Shown: positions 34,523 to 43,560, counted from the first letter of the stretch. The stretch is DNA of 64,000 nucleotides from Nonomuraea turcica (GCF_030718205.1 NZ_JAUZQF010000022.1:1-64000); one strand, 5' to 3'. Numbers and translations are program-made. Notes: generated by a model from the sequence alone, not told the origin.

Positions 34523-35172
34523 ACATGAGAAAGATCGTCGCGGACCTGCATGCCGAGCTGGTCCGCTACAACCTTGTCGTCTGGACTGCTGGAAACGTTT
34601 CCGGCAGGATCCCGGGCGAGGACCTGTTCGTCATCAAGCCGTCCGGGGTCTCCTACGACGAGCTGACGCCGGAGAACATGGTCGTGTGCGACCTCGACGG
34701 TAACCTCGTGGAGGGCGAGCACGCGCCGTCCAGCGACACCGCCGCGCACGCCTACGTCTACCGCAACATGCCGGACGTCGGCGGCGTCGTGCACACCCAC
34801 TCGACGTACGCCTCCGCCTGGGCCGCCCTCGGCGAGCCCATCCCGTGCGTGCTGACCGCGATGGCCGACGAGTTCGGCGGCGAGATCCCGATCGGCCCGT
34901 TCGCGCTGATCGGCGACGACTCCATCGGCCAGGGCATCGTCGAGACGCTCAAGGGCCACCGCTCGAAGGCCGTGCTCATGCAGAACCACGGCGTGTTCAG
35001 CATCGGCAAGGACCCGAAGTCCGCGGTGAAGGCGGCCGTGATGTGCGAGGACGTGGCGCGTACCGTGCACGTGGCCCGCCAGCTCGGCACCCCGCTGCCC
35101 ATCGCGCAGGACGACATCGACCGCCTCTACGACCGCTATCAGAACGTCTACGGACAGAGGAGCCCGCGTTGA
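34519..35172 (+). CDS. araD: L-ribulose-5-phosphate 4-epimerase AraD
   Basis: A 217-aa class II aldolase-type epimerase producing D-xylulose-5-phosphate. Zinc ligands in VHTHSTYASAWA (two His) and MQNHGVFSIG; TAGNVSGRIPG binds phosphate. GTG 34519 overlaps the araB stop and has GAGG 7 nt upstream; the ATG at 34525 is an alternative start. Length and motifs fit E. coli AraD (231 aa). The stop overlaps the araA start. Confidence 0.94.
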   Translation: MNMRKIVADLHAELVRYNLVVWTAGNVSGRIPGEDLFVIKPSGVSYDELTPENMVVCDLDGNLVEGEHAPSSDTAAHAYVYRNMPDVGGVVHTHSTYASAWAALGEPIPCVLTAMADEFGGEIPIGPFALIGDDSIGQGIVETLKGHRSKAVLMQNHGVFSIGKDPKSAVKAAVMCEDVARTVHVARQLGTPLPIAQDDIDRLYDRYQNVYGQRSPR

Positions 35173-36623
35173 AGATCTGGTTTCTGACCGGCAGCCAGGG
35201 ACTGTACGGCGAGGACACGCTGCGGCAGGTGGCCGAGCAGTCGCAGCGTATCGCCGAGCAGCTGCCCGTCTCCGTCGAGTGGAAGCCCGTGCTCACCGAC
35301 GCCGCCGCGATCCGGCGGATCATGCTCGAGGCCAACGCGGACGACTCGTGCGCCGGCGTGATCGCGTGGATGCACACGTTCTCCCCGGCCAAGATGTGGA
35401 TCGCCGGCCTCGACGCGCTGCGTAAGCCGCTGCTGCACCTGCACACCCAGGCCAATGTCGAGCTCCCGTGGAGCACCATCGACATGGACTTCATGAACCT
35501 CAACCAGGCCGCCCACGGCGACCGCGAGTTCGGCCACATCCAGACCCGCGTGGGCGTGCCGCGCAAGACCGTCGCCGGGCACGTCAGCGACCCGGCGGTG
35601 GGCGAGCGCATCATGACCTGGGTGCGCGCCGCGACGGGCCTGGCCGAGGTCCGCACGCTCAAGCTCGTGCGTTTCGGCGACAACATGCGCGACGTGGCCG
35701 TCACCGAGGGCGACAAGGTCGAGGCCCAGCTGCGCTTCGGCGTCTCGGTCAACACCTACGGCGTCAACGACCTGGTCGAGGCCGTGGACGCGGCCTCGGA
35801 CGCCGACGTGACGGCGCTGGTCAAGGAGTACGCCGAGCAGTACACCGTCGCGCCCGAGTTGCTCAGCGAGCGCAACGAGTCGCTGCGCTACGCGGCCAGG
35901 ATCGAGCTGGGCCTGCGGAGCTTCCTCGAGGCCGGCGGCTACAAGGCGTTCACCACCAACTTCGAGGACCTCGGCGGCCTGCGCCAGCTCCCCGGCCTGG
36001 CCGTGCAGCGGCTCATGGCCGACGGGTACGGCTTCGGCGGCGAGGGCGACTGGAAGACCTCGGTCCTGCTGCGCACGCTCAAGGCCATGACGCCCGGCGG
36101 CACCTCCTTCATGGAGGACTACACCTACGACCTGACGCCCGGCAATGAGCTCATCCTCGGCGCGCACATGCTCGAGGTCTGCCCGTCCATCGCGGCCGGC
36201 ACGCCGTCGTGCGAGATCCACCCGCTGGGCATCGGCGGCAGGGAGGACCCGGTCCGGCTGGTGTTCGACGCCGAGCCGGGGCCCGGCATCGTCGTGGGCC
36301 TGGCCGACATGGGCGACAGGTTCCGCCTGGTGGCCAACGAGATCGACATCGTGGCGCCGCCGCAGCCGCTGCCCAAGCTGCCGGTGGCCCGCGCGGTCTG
36401 GAGCCCCCGCCCCAACCTGCGGACGTCCACGGAGTCGTGGCTGACCGCCGGCGCCCCGCACCACACGGTGCTCTCCACGGCCGTCAGCCGCGAGGAGCTG
36501 ACCGACTTCGCCGACATGCTCGGCGTGGAGCTGCTGGTCATCGACGCCGACACCACGACCGAGCGGTTCACCAAGGAGCTGCGCTGGAACCAGGCGTACT
36601 ACCGCCTGGCCCAGGGCCTCTAG
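35169..36623 (+). CDS. araA: L-arabinose isomerase AraA
   Basis: A 484-aa isomerase, first step of the pathway (L-arabinose to L-ribulose, Mn-dependent). Starts at TTG overlapping the araD stop, with GAGGAG just upstream; the usual opening IWFLTGSQGLYGEDTLRQVA follows immediately, confirming this rare start. Active-site pieces present: GFGGEGDWKTS and SFMEDYTYDL (two Glu), GAHMLEVCPS and APHHTVLS (two His). Slightly shorter than E. coli AraA (500). The 3' end overlaps the convergent PLDc_N gene by 4 bp. Confidence 0.95.
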   Translation: MKIWFLTGSQGLYGEDTLRQVAEQSQRIAEQLPVSVEWKPVLTDAAAIRRIMLEANADDSCAGVIAWMHTFSPAKMWIAGLDALRKPLLHLHTQANVELPWSTIDMDFMNLNQAAHGDREFGHIQTRVGVPRKTVAGHVSDPAVGERIMTWVRAATGLAEVRTLKLVRFGDNMRDVAVTEGDKVEAQLRFGVSVNTYGVNDLVEAVDAASDADVTALVKEYAEQYTVAPELLSERNESLRYAARIELGLRSFLEAGGYKAFTTNFEDLGGLRQLPGLAVQRLMADGYGFGGEGDWKTSVLLRTLKAMTPGGTSFMEDYTYDLTPGNELILGAHMLEVCPSIAAGTPSCEIHPLGIGGREDPVRLVFDAEPGPGIVVGLADMGDRFRLVANEIDIVAPPQPLPKLPVARAVWSPRPNLRTSTESWLTAGAPHHTVLSTAVSREELTDFADMLGVELLVIDADTTTERFTKELRWNQAYYRLAQGL

Positions 36624-36967
36624 TCCTCGTCGGCGGGTTTCTTCGGGGCGTTCCTGCGCTGCTCCTCGGCACGTTCGCGGCAGCGGCGCAGGAACTCCTC
36701 GTCGTCGTCCGGGTTGGTCGCGGCGAACCGGCCCGGGCGGTCGTACTCGGGAAACGCGCTGGGCCGCGTCGGCGTCTCCGTCCGCTGCGGCCGCCCCGCC
36801 ACCAGCCAGATGATCGAGCCGACCAGCGGGAACAACAACACGATCACCACCCACGCGATCTTGGGCAGATTACGGCAGAGCGTGTCCGGAGTGGTGATCA
36901 CGTCGAAGAGGCAGTAGAGCCAGAGCACGAGCGTGACCAGGCCGAGAGCCTGGGACAGATAGAGCAC
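36620..36967 (-). CDS. PLDc_N-domain membrane protein
   Basis: A 115-aa protein from GTG with GGAGG upstream. Two transmembrane helices (LVTLVLWLYCLFDVITTP and IAWVVIVLLFPLVGSIIWLV) form the phospholipase D-nuclease N-terminal domain, followed by an acidic-basic cytoplasmic tail (DDDEEFLRRCRERAEEQRR). No catalytic HKD motif, so it is not an enzyme. Overlaps araA by 4 bp on the opposite strand; a chance neighbour of the pathway. Confidence 0.82.
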   Translation of the reverse strand: MLYLSQALGLVTLVLWLYCLFDVITTPDTLCRNLPKIAWVVIVLLFPLVGSIIWLVAGRPQRTETPTRPSAFPEYDRPGRFAATNPDDDEEFLRRCRERAEEQRRNAPKKPADED

Positions 36968-37048
36968 GGCACACCTCCGTCAGCGGGTCATGAAACTAGC
37001 GACACCCGGGCCGGGCTGACAAGGTGCGCGCTGTGGGAAGGTAAGGCC

Positions 37049-38257
37049 GTGACGCTGACCAACTGGGCGGGAAACACCGCATTCCGGGCACGAGACGTTC
37101 ATCACCCGACCTCGCTCGACGAGCTCCAGCGGCTCGTCTCGGCCAGTTCCCAGGTGCGGGCGCTGGGGAGCGGCCACTCGTTCAACGACGTCGCGGACAC
37201 CACCGGCGACCTGGTGGTCCTCGATCGGATGCCGGACGCCGTGGAGATCGACAGCGCGGCGGCCCAGGTGCGGGTGCCCGCGCGCATGACGTACGCGCGG
37301 CTCGCGCCGATCCTGCACCAGGCCGGCTTCGCGCTGGCGAACATGGCCTCGCTGCCGCACATCTCCGTGGCCGGCTCGGTCGCGACCGGCACGCACGGCT
37401 CCGGCGACACGATCCAGGGGCTGGCCGCCGCCGTGGCGTCGCTCGACCTCGTCACCGCCGACGGCTCGGTGCTCACCCTGTCGCGCGGCGACGCCGACTT
37501 CCCCGGCGCGGTGGTGGCGCTGGGCGCCCTCGGCGTCGTGACGTCGCTGACGCTCGACCTGGTGCCCGCCTTCGAGGTGCGCCAATACGTCCGCGAGGGC
37601 CTGTCCGTCGACGCGCTCGCCGACTTCGACGAGATCATGTCGAGCGGCTACAGCGTCAGCCTCTTCACCGACTGGCGCGACACCCGCGTCTGGCTGAAGC
37701 GCACCGAGGAGCTGACCAGCCCCGACTGGTACGGCACCCGCCCCGCCGACGCCCCACGCCACCCGCTGCCGACCATGCCGGCCGACAGCTGCACTCTCCA
37801 GCTCGGCGTGCCGGGACCGTGGCACGAGCGCCTGCCGCACTTCCGCCCCGACTTCGAGCCCAGCGGCGCCGGCGACGAACTGCAGTCGGAGCTGATCCTG
37901 CCAAGGGAGCACGCCGTCAAGGCGCTCCGCGAGCTGTACGCGATCGGCGACAGGATCCGCCCCGTCCTGCAGATCTCGGAGGTCCGCTCGATCGCCGCCG
38001 ACGACCTGTGGCTCAGCCCCTTCCGCGGACGCGACAGCGTGGGCATCCACTTCACCTGGGTCAAGGACCTGGCAGGTGTGCTGCCGGTGCTGGAGTTGGT
38101 GGAGGAGACGCTGGCGCCGTTCGACCTCCGCCCGCACTGGGGCAAGCTGTTCACCCGGTGGCCGTCCTGCCCGGACCGGTTCCGCTCGCTGGCGCGGCGG
38201 CTGGACCCGGCGGGCACGTTCGCCAACGACTTCACGCGGATACTTCTGGGGGAGTAG
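37049..38257 (+). CDS. FAD-dependent alditol oxidase (AldO-like)
   Basis: A 402-aa VAO-family oxidase. SGHSFN carries H43, matching the histidine that holds FAD covalently in Streptomyces AldO (H46). LPHISVAGSVATGTHGSGDT is the FAD-phosphate loop, and LGALGVVTSLTLDLVP is typical. AldO oxidises xylitol, sorbitol and similar alditols at C1, giving the aldose and H2O2; the C-terminal DFTRILLG is conserved. GTG start with AAGG upstream. Beside the arabinose genes it may handle arabitol (inference). L-gulonolactone-type oxidases are the alternative. Confidence 0.9.
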   Translation: MTLTNWAGNTAFRARDVHHPTSLDELQRLVSASSQVRALGSGHSFNDVADTTGDLVVLDRMPDAVEIDSAAAQVRVPARMTYARLAPILHQAGFALANMASLPHISVAGSVATGTHGSGDTIQGLAAAVASLDLVTADGSVLTLSRGDADFPGAVVALGALGVVTSLTLDLVPAFEVRQYVREGLSVDALADFDEIMSSGYSVSLFTDWRDTRVWLKRTEELTSPDWYGTRPADAPRHPLPTMPADSCTLQLGVPGPWHERLPHFRPDFEPSGAGDELQSELILPREHAVKALRELYAIGDRIRPVLQISEVRSIAADDLWLSPFRGRDSVGIHFTWVKDLAGVLPVLELVEETLAPFDLRPHWGKLFTRWPSCPDRFRSLARRLDPAGTFANDFTRILLGE

Positions 38258-38346
38258 TCCGCCCCGGGCGGCTGCACCGCCGGATGTAGCCGGTCACCGG
38301 CCCCCGGGACGATGTCATCGGGGTGCCGGTCGGCGATCGTTAGGGC

Positions 38347-39117
38347 ATGACCGATCACCTGTTCAGGTTCGGCGCGGTCGCCGGACACGCCCCCGACTGG
38401 ACCGGCCTGGCTCGCCGGGCCGAGGACCTCGGCTACGCCACGCTGCTGGTGCCCGACACGCTCGGCACCCTCTCGCCCTTCGCCGCCTGCGCCACGGCCG
38501 CCGCGGTCACGACGAGTCTGCGCGTCGGCACGTACGTGCTGAGCGTCGCCAACCGCACCCCGCGCGCCATGGCGTGGGAGACCGCCACCCTGCAGACCCT
38601 CACCGGCGGCCGGTTCGAGCTGGGCCTGGGCGCAGGCCGGCCGGACGCCGAACGCGACGCCGCCGAGCTCGGCGTCAGGTTCGGCACGCCGAGCGAGCGA
38701 ATCGAGCGGCTCTCCGAGACCATCGACGCCGTCAAGGACGTGCCCATCCTGCTCGCCGCCTCCGGCACCCGGCTGCTCAGGCTGGCCGCGGCCAGGGCCG
38801 ACACGGTCGCTCTCGGCGTGCCCCCACAAGCCACGGAGGAGCAGGTGGCGGCGAAGCTGGACGAGCTGTACGAGCTGGCCGGCGACCGCTTCGACGATCT
38901 CGAGCTCGGCATGAACCTCGCCGCCGCCGGCACCGAGCCGCCCGCCTGGCTCGGCTCCCTCGACGACACCGCCACCGGCGTGCTCCGGGGGACGCCCGGC
39001 GAGATGGCCGACGTTCTGCTGCGGCGCAGGGACCGGCTCGGGGTCTCGTACGTGTCGGTGAACGCCCAATGCCTGGACGCCTTCGCGCCGGTGGTGGAGC
39101 GCCTCACCGGTACCTGA
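38347..39117 (+). CDS. LLM-class flavin-dependent oxidoreductase
   Basis: A 256-aa luciferase-like monooxygenase fold (MTDHLFRFGAVAGHAPDWTG). LRVGTYVLSVANRTPRAMAW and GRFELGLGAGRPDAERDAAE are the family's FMN/F420-binding strands. Slightly shorter than the usual 280-300, with the missing part near the middle helices. Many actinobacterial relatives use F420 rather than FMN; cofactor not decidable here. Stands alone; the next 520 bp hold only gene remnants. Confidence 0.85.
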   Translation: MTDHLFRFGAVAGHAPDWTGLARRAEDLGYATLLVPDTLGTLSPFAACATAAAVTTSLRVGTYVLSVANRTPRAMAWETATLQTLTGGRFELGLGAGRPDAERDAAELGVRFGTPSERIERLSETIDAVKDVPILLAASGTRLLRLAAARADTVALGVPPQATEEQVAAKLDELYELAGDRFDDLELGMNLAAAGTEPPAWLGSLDDTATGVLRGTPGEMADVLLRRRDRLGVSYVSVNAQCLDAFAPVVERLTGT

Positions 39118-39128
39118 CGGAAGCTGAC

Positions 39129-39296
39129 AGTTGACCTGCACCTCGCCCTGTAGGGACGAGGATTCCCGTGCCGCCTTCGACGGCAACCCACGGCTTGGAC
39201 GCCATGGGTTATGGAACGGGGTGCTTGACGCTTCACCGACCGGGCAGCCCCGAAGCCTCCACGTCCTGAGACGACCAGCCCGGCCGCCTTGTTCCA
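39129..39296 (-). mobile_element. IS200/IS605 (TnpB) right-end remnant
   Basis: On the minus strand a frame starting NKAAGLVVSGRGGFGAARSV, then KRQAP, resembles the last ~55 residues of TnpB/OrfB after the zinc ribbon. It is followed by the typical right end: a GAATCCTCG lead, a hairpin (CCTCGCCCT / AGGGACGAGG, one mismatch, at 39141-39161) and GTCAA. The rest of tnpB and all of tnpA are absent. The 3' part would also be the scaffold of a TnpB guide RNA. Between this end and the DUF3224 fragment (39297-39417) I recognise nothing. Confidence 0.65.
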
Positions 39297-39417
39297 TAGC
39301 AGTGATCTCCCGCGTGGCTTGGTTATCGCTCACTCGTTCGACCATCGCCGATGGTAGACCCGGCCGCGTTACTGCTGCAAGTGATTTCGCGGATTCTGGT
39401 TTCCCGTTGTGCGATCC

Positions 39418-39588
39418 GGCAGTTTCGTCGTCCAGCACAACGCGGTGAGCGACCAGGGCGAGCAGTCGCTGCGCATTTCCGTGGTGCCGGACTCGGCGAC
39501 GGGGGAGTTGCGCGGCCTGAGGGGCGAGATGGGCATCGTCATCGGCCCGGATGGCGGCCACTCCTACACCTTCGACTACCGGCTCTGA
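39418..39588 (+). pseudogene. 3' fragment of a DUF3224 gene
   Basis: Fifty-six codons plus stop (GSFVVQHNAVSDQGEQSLRI, then VVPDSATGELRGLRGEMGIV and HSYTFDYRL) match the C-terminal half of DUF3224 proteins, including the GTGELRGLRG-type loop. No start or N-terminal half is present; the break lies ~120 bp from the TnpB remnant. I infer that element insertion and later deletion cut the gene. Confidence 0.75.
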
Positions 39589-39592
39589 TCCA

Positions 39593-39620
39593 GCAACGTA
39601 CCGACCGGCCGGTACGTTGC
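39593..39620. terminator. Symmetrical stem-loop terminator
   Basis: Perfect 11-bp arms GCAACGTACCG / CGGTACGTTGC with a 6-nt loop, between the DUF3224 fragment and the convergent SecA-like gene. Probably the original DUF3224 terminator, usable from both sides. Confidence 0.75.
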
Positions 39621-39641
39621 GGGAGAGGAGTGCCGCCGCGC

Positions 39642-41336
39642 TCAGGTCACATCGAGGTTGAACAGGAACCCCATGGAATCCTCCCGGATGCGTTCGACGG
39701 TGTCGTAGAACAACCGGGCCGCCAGGTCCTTGTAGTGGGCCCGCGGGTCCTGCGAAGGCTCAGGGACGAATCCGACGGACAGATATTCCAGCGCGATCAA
39801 GTGCTCCCGCCATGCTCTGTCGGTGACCGAGATCCACACCCGGCGCGCCACCTCGGCGGCGAGGTCCTCGCCGAGGTCGTGCCGACGGCGCCGTAAGGCC
39901 GCCTGCGCGTCGGTCCGGACACGTTCGATGACCTGCTCCCGCTCGCCGGTCAGGTCGTCTTCCGTCAATCGTGTGGGGTACAGATCGTGCAGGTGCCGGT
40001 GGAGGCCATGAGCGTCCGGGTGAAACATGGCCACATAACGGTCGACGACCGAGTCCAGCGTCCCCGGCACCCAGTCGCCGTCCTCGCCGTGCAGGGCCGC
40101 CCTCCGGCGCGCGTAGATCGTGTCCCGCTGCATGCGGCGCACTTCCGTGAATTCGAGCAGGTCAGCGATCCATTGGCGAGCGGAGCGTGCGGTCGGGCCG
40201 TCCGGAGCGGGGAGGACGTCGTCGTCATGCGTGATCATGACCACCGTCGCTCCGGCGAGAGCGTCCAGCATCGACGCGTGCGGGCCGGCCGTCGGCGACA
40301 GGCCGACCAGCGTGTCGTAGGTCCGGTAGTAGTCCCAGGGCAGGGTCTCTCCGAGCGTCTGGGTCTCGTCGGTGATCTCGAGCCCTTCCTTCGCCTCCAA
40401 GGCATGCCGGATTCCCGCAGGAACATCACCCACGACCGCGCCTTTGCGAACGGTGTAGTCGCGGTTCACGTGGTAGCAGTGGGCCGCCACGAGTGCCTCC
40501 TCCACCCGGCGGCGCCGGATGAGGGTGAGAGGGTGCACACCGTGATCCAGACCCAGATGATCGAGGCCACGCGGGGTCAGCCGGGCCTGCCGTCCGGAGA
40601 CGTGGAAGTGTTCGCCCGGCCGCAGGTATGGCACATGCTCACGGGAGTCGCGATATTGGTCCGGCCGGCTCTCGGTGCGGCTGACGACAGCGGGGGACCT
40701 GCCGTGCTGGATGAGGATGTCGTCGATCCCATCGAGGATCGCGACCTGGCGGCCCCGCTGAACATACTCGTCGACCTGCCATGCCAGGTGGTCCCGCACG
40801 TAGTCGTAGCACAGCTCGTAGGCCGGGCTGTAGAGAACATCCGCCCCATACGCCTCCTTACGTTCCTCCGGCGTTGACCGGTCGGCGAGGAGCGCTGCTC
40901 GCAGCCCCAGGCGGTCGTACATCGGGGTGAACCGTTCGAAGTCCCGATCGGCAGGCTGCAGGCCGGTGACGACGTGCACGTCCGAATGCCGCACGGCGTA
41001 AACGCACGCGGCCAGCGCGGCCGCCATGGACCTGCCGGCGGCGTCCTTCACATCCGCGACACAGCCGTCGCAGAGCACGGCCGCGGCCGTCAGGTGCGCG
41101 GGGCGGACCGGCCCGAGGCTTGCCCGGACGGCCGCCTCCCGCGCCAGCGCCAAGGCCTCTACCGTCATGTCCGTACCCGACCCGAGCCGGCGGCGCAGGC
41201 CAGACATGGCCGCAGGAAGATCGACATGAGTGAGCTCGTCCTGCTCCTCCACGCCCGCCATCACACGCGCACACCGATCTGGCGTCCAATCTGTCGCCAT
41301 GGCCGTATGAAACCACCGGCGGCACCATCGCTCCAT
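39642..41336 (-). CDS. SecA-derived protein lacking ATPase motifs and NBD2
   Basis: A 564-aa protein colinear with parts of SecA. Residues ~38-215 follow NBD1, but the Walker A site reads VKDAAGRS at 96-103 instead of MKTGEGKT, and the DEVD site reads ILDGIDDILI at 200-209. Residues ~240-350 follow the preprotein-binding region and the AKEGLEI...ETQTL stretch, with SPTA at 347-350. NBD2 is missing: the frame jumps to the helical scaffold (LLEFTEVRRMQRDTIYARRR near 393-412) and the wing/C-terminal part (DRAWREHLIALEYLSVGF at ~506; GFLFNLDV at the end). ATP turnover looks impossible; a binding or decoy role is possible. Start may also be the ATG at 41300. Divergent from the SNF2 gene. Confidence 0.75.
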   Translation of the reverse strand: MERWCRRWFHTAMATDWTPDRCARVMAGVEEQDELTHVDLPAAMSGLRRRLGSGTDMTVEALALAREAAVRASLGPVRPAHLTAAAVLCDGCVADVKDAAGRSMAAALAACVYAVRHSDVHVVTGLQPADRDFERFTPMYDRLGLRAALLADRSTPEERKEAYGADVLYSPAYELCYDYVRDHLAWQVDEYVQRGRQVAILDGIDDILIQHGRSPAVVSRTESRPDQYRDSREHVPYLRPGEHFHVSGRQARLTPRGLDHLGLDHGVHPLTLIRRRRVEEALVAAHCYHVNRDYTVRKGAVVGDVPAGIRHALEAKEGLEITDETQTLGETLPWDYYRTYDTLVGLSPTAGPHASMLDALAGATVVMITHDDDVLPAPDGPTARSARQWIADLLEFTEVRRMQRDTIYARRRAALHGEDGDWVPGTLDSVVDRYVAMFHPDAHGLHRHLHDLYPTRLTEDDLTGEREQVIERVRTDAQAALRRRRHDLGEDLAAEVARRVWISVTDRAWREHLIALEYLSVGFVPEPSQDPRAHYKDLAARLFYDTVERIREDSMGFLFNLDVT

Positions 41337-41400
41337 CCCTCAGTTCGCCGCGGCACGCGCCGATCGCCGCAGGCGTCCTCTAAGCGCTACCTTCTGGCCT

Positions 41401-43560
41401 ATGGAGTCATGGTCCACGGGGGACGTCCGGAGCTTGTTACGCCGGGCGGTGCGGCTGGCCGGCGACGCGCGGGAGCTCCTCGCCGAGCATGACAAGGCGG
41501 CGGCGGAGGTCCGTGCCGCGCTCGAGCCGCTGCGCGGGCGGCAGGCCCGGGCGGAACTCGCCGCCATGCCAGTTTCCCGGCTGAAGGACGTCACCGGCGG
41601 ACGGCTGCGATTCGGGGCGTTGGAGGAGGCCGGCTACACCACCGTGGTCAGCGTGCTCGACGCGACGGCGTACGAGCTGCAGAAAGTGCCCGGCGTCGGG
41701 CCGCAGACCCGATGGAAGGCGCAGAGAGCGGCCCAGCGCATCGCGCAGGCCGTGCGCGACTCCAAGATCGCTCACATCGACGTCGAGAACCGGGACGCCG
41801 ACACCACGCGGTTGCTCATCGCCCTGCACCGGTCGGTCGTCGCCGGTCCCGACCTGCCGCGTGCTCGGCACACTGCCGAGGTGGTCGTGCAGCGGCTCGA
41901 CCGGTTGATCCCGCACGCCCGGCCCCTGAGCAACTGGTTACGCAGAATGTTCTCGGGAAAGCGGCGCCGCGCCAGGGCCGAGGAGGCCACGGAGCGGATC
42001 GCCGGCCTGCTGGCCGACGAGACCGAGACTAGGCTGCTCATCGCCCAGGCCACCACCGATCTGCTGCGGCCGTTGCCGGATGGGACGCAGGCGTGGATCG
42101 ACTTCGAGATTCGCGCCGCCGACTACTACAACCTCCTGGCGGAGCTGTCCGCCCTCGCCGCGCCGGACCGGGCCGCCGCGGAAGGGTTTCTGCCTGCAGA
42201 CCTGGCGGAGCAGGTCAGGGAGCAAGAGCTCGACGACAGTCTGCGGCGGGTTTCGCTCCGGGGATACCAGGCGTTCGGCGCGCGGTTCGCGCTCGTCCAG
42301 CGCCGGGTGATTCTCGGTGACGAAATGGGATTGGGCAAGACGATTCAGGCCATTGCCGTTCTGGCGCACCTGCACGCCAACGGCACGACGCATTCCCTGG
42401 TGGTGTGTCCGGCGAGCGTACTGATCAACTGGCTGCGGGAGATCGAGGCCCGCAGCTCCTTAAAGGCCTATCGGCTGCATGGCGATGAGCGGCCCCTGGG
42501 GCACGCCGCCTGGCGGGAGAACGGCGGGGTCGCGGTCATCACGTTCGACGGGCTGCACCGGCTGGACCTCGTGCCGCGGGTGGGGATGCTCGTCGTGGAC
42601 GAGGCGCACTACGCCAAGAACCCGGAGACCCGCCGCTCCAAGGCGGTGGCCCGGTGGTGCCGTGTGGCCGGGTGGGCGCTGTTCATGACCGGCACGCCGA
42701 TGGAGAACCGGGTCGAGGAGTTCCGCGCTCTGGTGGATCACCTGCAACCCGGGTTGTTTTCCAAGATCGAGCTGGGCGACGGGATCGAACGGGCGCAGGA
42801 GTTCCGTCGCGCCGTCGCGCCCGTCTACCTGCGGCGCAACCAGGTGGACGTGGTGACGGAGCTGCCCGAGCTGGTCCACGTGGACGAGTGGGAGGAGTTC
42901 AGCGCCGCCGACGCCGCCGCCTACTGCCAGGCGGTGGAGTCGGGGTCGTTCATGGCGATGCGCCGCGCCGCGTACGCGGTGCCGGAGCGGTCTGCCAAGC
43001 TGGAGCGGTTACGCGAACTGGTCGACGAAGCGGCTCGTACCGGGCTCAAGGTCGTCGTGTTCTCCTATTTTCGCGATGTTCTCACCACCGTTGGCGCGGC
43101 CATCGACTCGCCGATTCATGGGCCGCTCCGTGGCGACCTCGGACCCGAACGCCGCCAGGCGGTGGTCGACGCTTTCACAGCGGCGCGGGGGCACGCGGTG
43201 CTGCTCGCGCAGATCCAGACCGGCGGGGTGGGGCTCAACCTGCAGGCGGCCTCGGTCGTCATCATCTGCGAGCCGCAGGTCAAGCCGACGGTGGAGAGCC
43301 AGGCCGTGGCCCGCGCCCACCGCATCGGCCAGGTGCGCCGGGTCCAGGTGCATCGGCTGCTCACGCCCGGCAGCGTGGACGAACGGCTGTTGCGGATCCT
43401 CTATGCGAAGGCGGAGCTGTTCGACGCCTACGCCAGGCGCAGCCACCTCGCCGAGTCCACGCCCGAGGCAATCGATGTCTCGGACGAGGCCCTGGCCGAG
43501 CGGATCGTCAAGGAGGAGCAGGAACGCCTCACCGCCGCGGCGAAGCCTGCGGAAACGTAA
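41401..43560 (+). CDS. SNF2-family DNA-dependent ATPase with N-terminal HhH region
   Basis: A 719-aa protein. Residues ~75-125 contain a helix-hairpin-helix (LQKVPGVGPQTRWKAQRAAQ). The SNF2 motor starts at ~285: Walker A ILGDEMGLGKTIQAI (304-318), motif II VVDEAHYAKNP (DEAH 400-403), motif III FMTGTPMENR, and the C-terminal lobe with GGVGLNLQAASVVI and AVARAHRIGQVRRVQ. Such enzymes translocate on double-stranded DNA and move or remove bound proteins. Only 64 bp separate it from the divergent SecA-like gene, so they share a promoter region. The propeller genes follow 82 bp downstream. Confidence 0.92.
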   Translation: MESWSTGDVRSLLRRAVRLAGDARELLAEHDKAAAEVRAALEPLRGRQARAELAAMPVSRLKDVTGGRLRFGALEEAGYTTVVSVLDATAYELQKVPGVGPQTRWKAQRAAQRIAQAVRDSKIAHIDVENRDADTTRLLIALHRSVVAGPDLPRARHTAEVVVQRLDRLIPHARPLSNWLRRMFSGKRRRARAEEATERIAGLLADETETRLLIAQATTDLLRPLPDGTQAWIDFEIRAADYYNLLAELSALAAPDRAAAEGFLPADLAEQVREQELDDSLRRVSLRGYQAFGARFALVQRRVILGDEMGLGKTIQAIAVLAHLHANGTTHSLVVCPASVLINWLREIEARSSLKAYRLHGDERPLGHAAWRENGGVAVITFDGLHRLDLVPRVGMLVVDEAHYAKNPETRRSKAVARWCRVAGWALFMTGTPMENRVEEFRALVDHLQPGLFSKIELGDGIERAQEFRRAVAPVYLRRNQVDVVTELPELVHVDEWEEFSAADAAAYCQAVESGSFMAMRRAAYAVPERSAKLERLRELVDEAARTGLKVVVFSYFRDVLTTVGAAIDSPIHGPLRGDLGPERRQAVVDAFTAARGHAVLLAQIQTGGVGLNLQAASVVIICEPQVKPTVESQAVARAHRIGQVRRVQVHRLLTPGSVDERLLRILYAKAELFDAYARRSHLAESTPEAIDVSDEALAERIVKEEQERLTAAAKPAET

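Noticed and set aside
22970..36623. The arabinose locus as a horizontally acquired island bounded by the tRNAs
   Set aside because: The tRNAs are inverted, not direct, repeats; base composition and codon use look the same as outside, and there are no integrase genes inside.
41401..43560. SNF2 gene as part of a known defence system such as DISARM or a restriction system
   Set aside because: No methyltransferase, PLD nuclease or DUF1998 gene is adjacent, so a named system cannot be supported.
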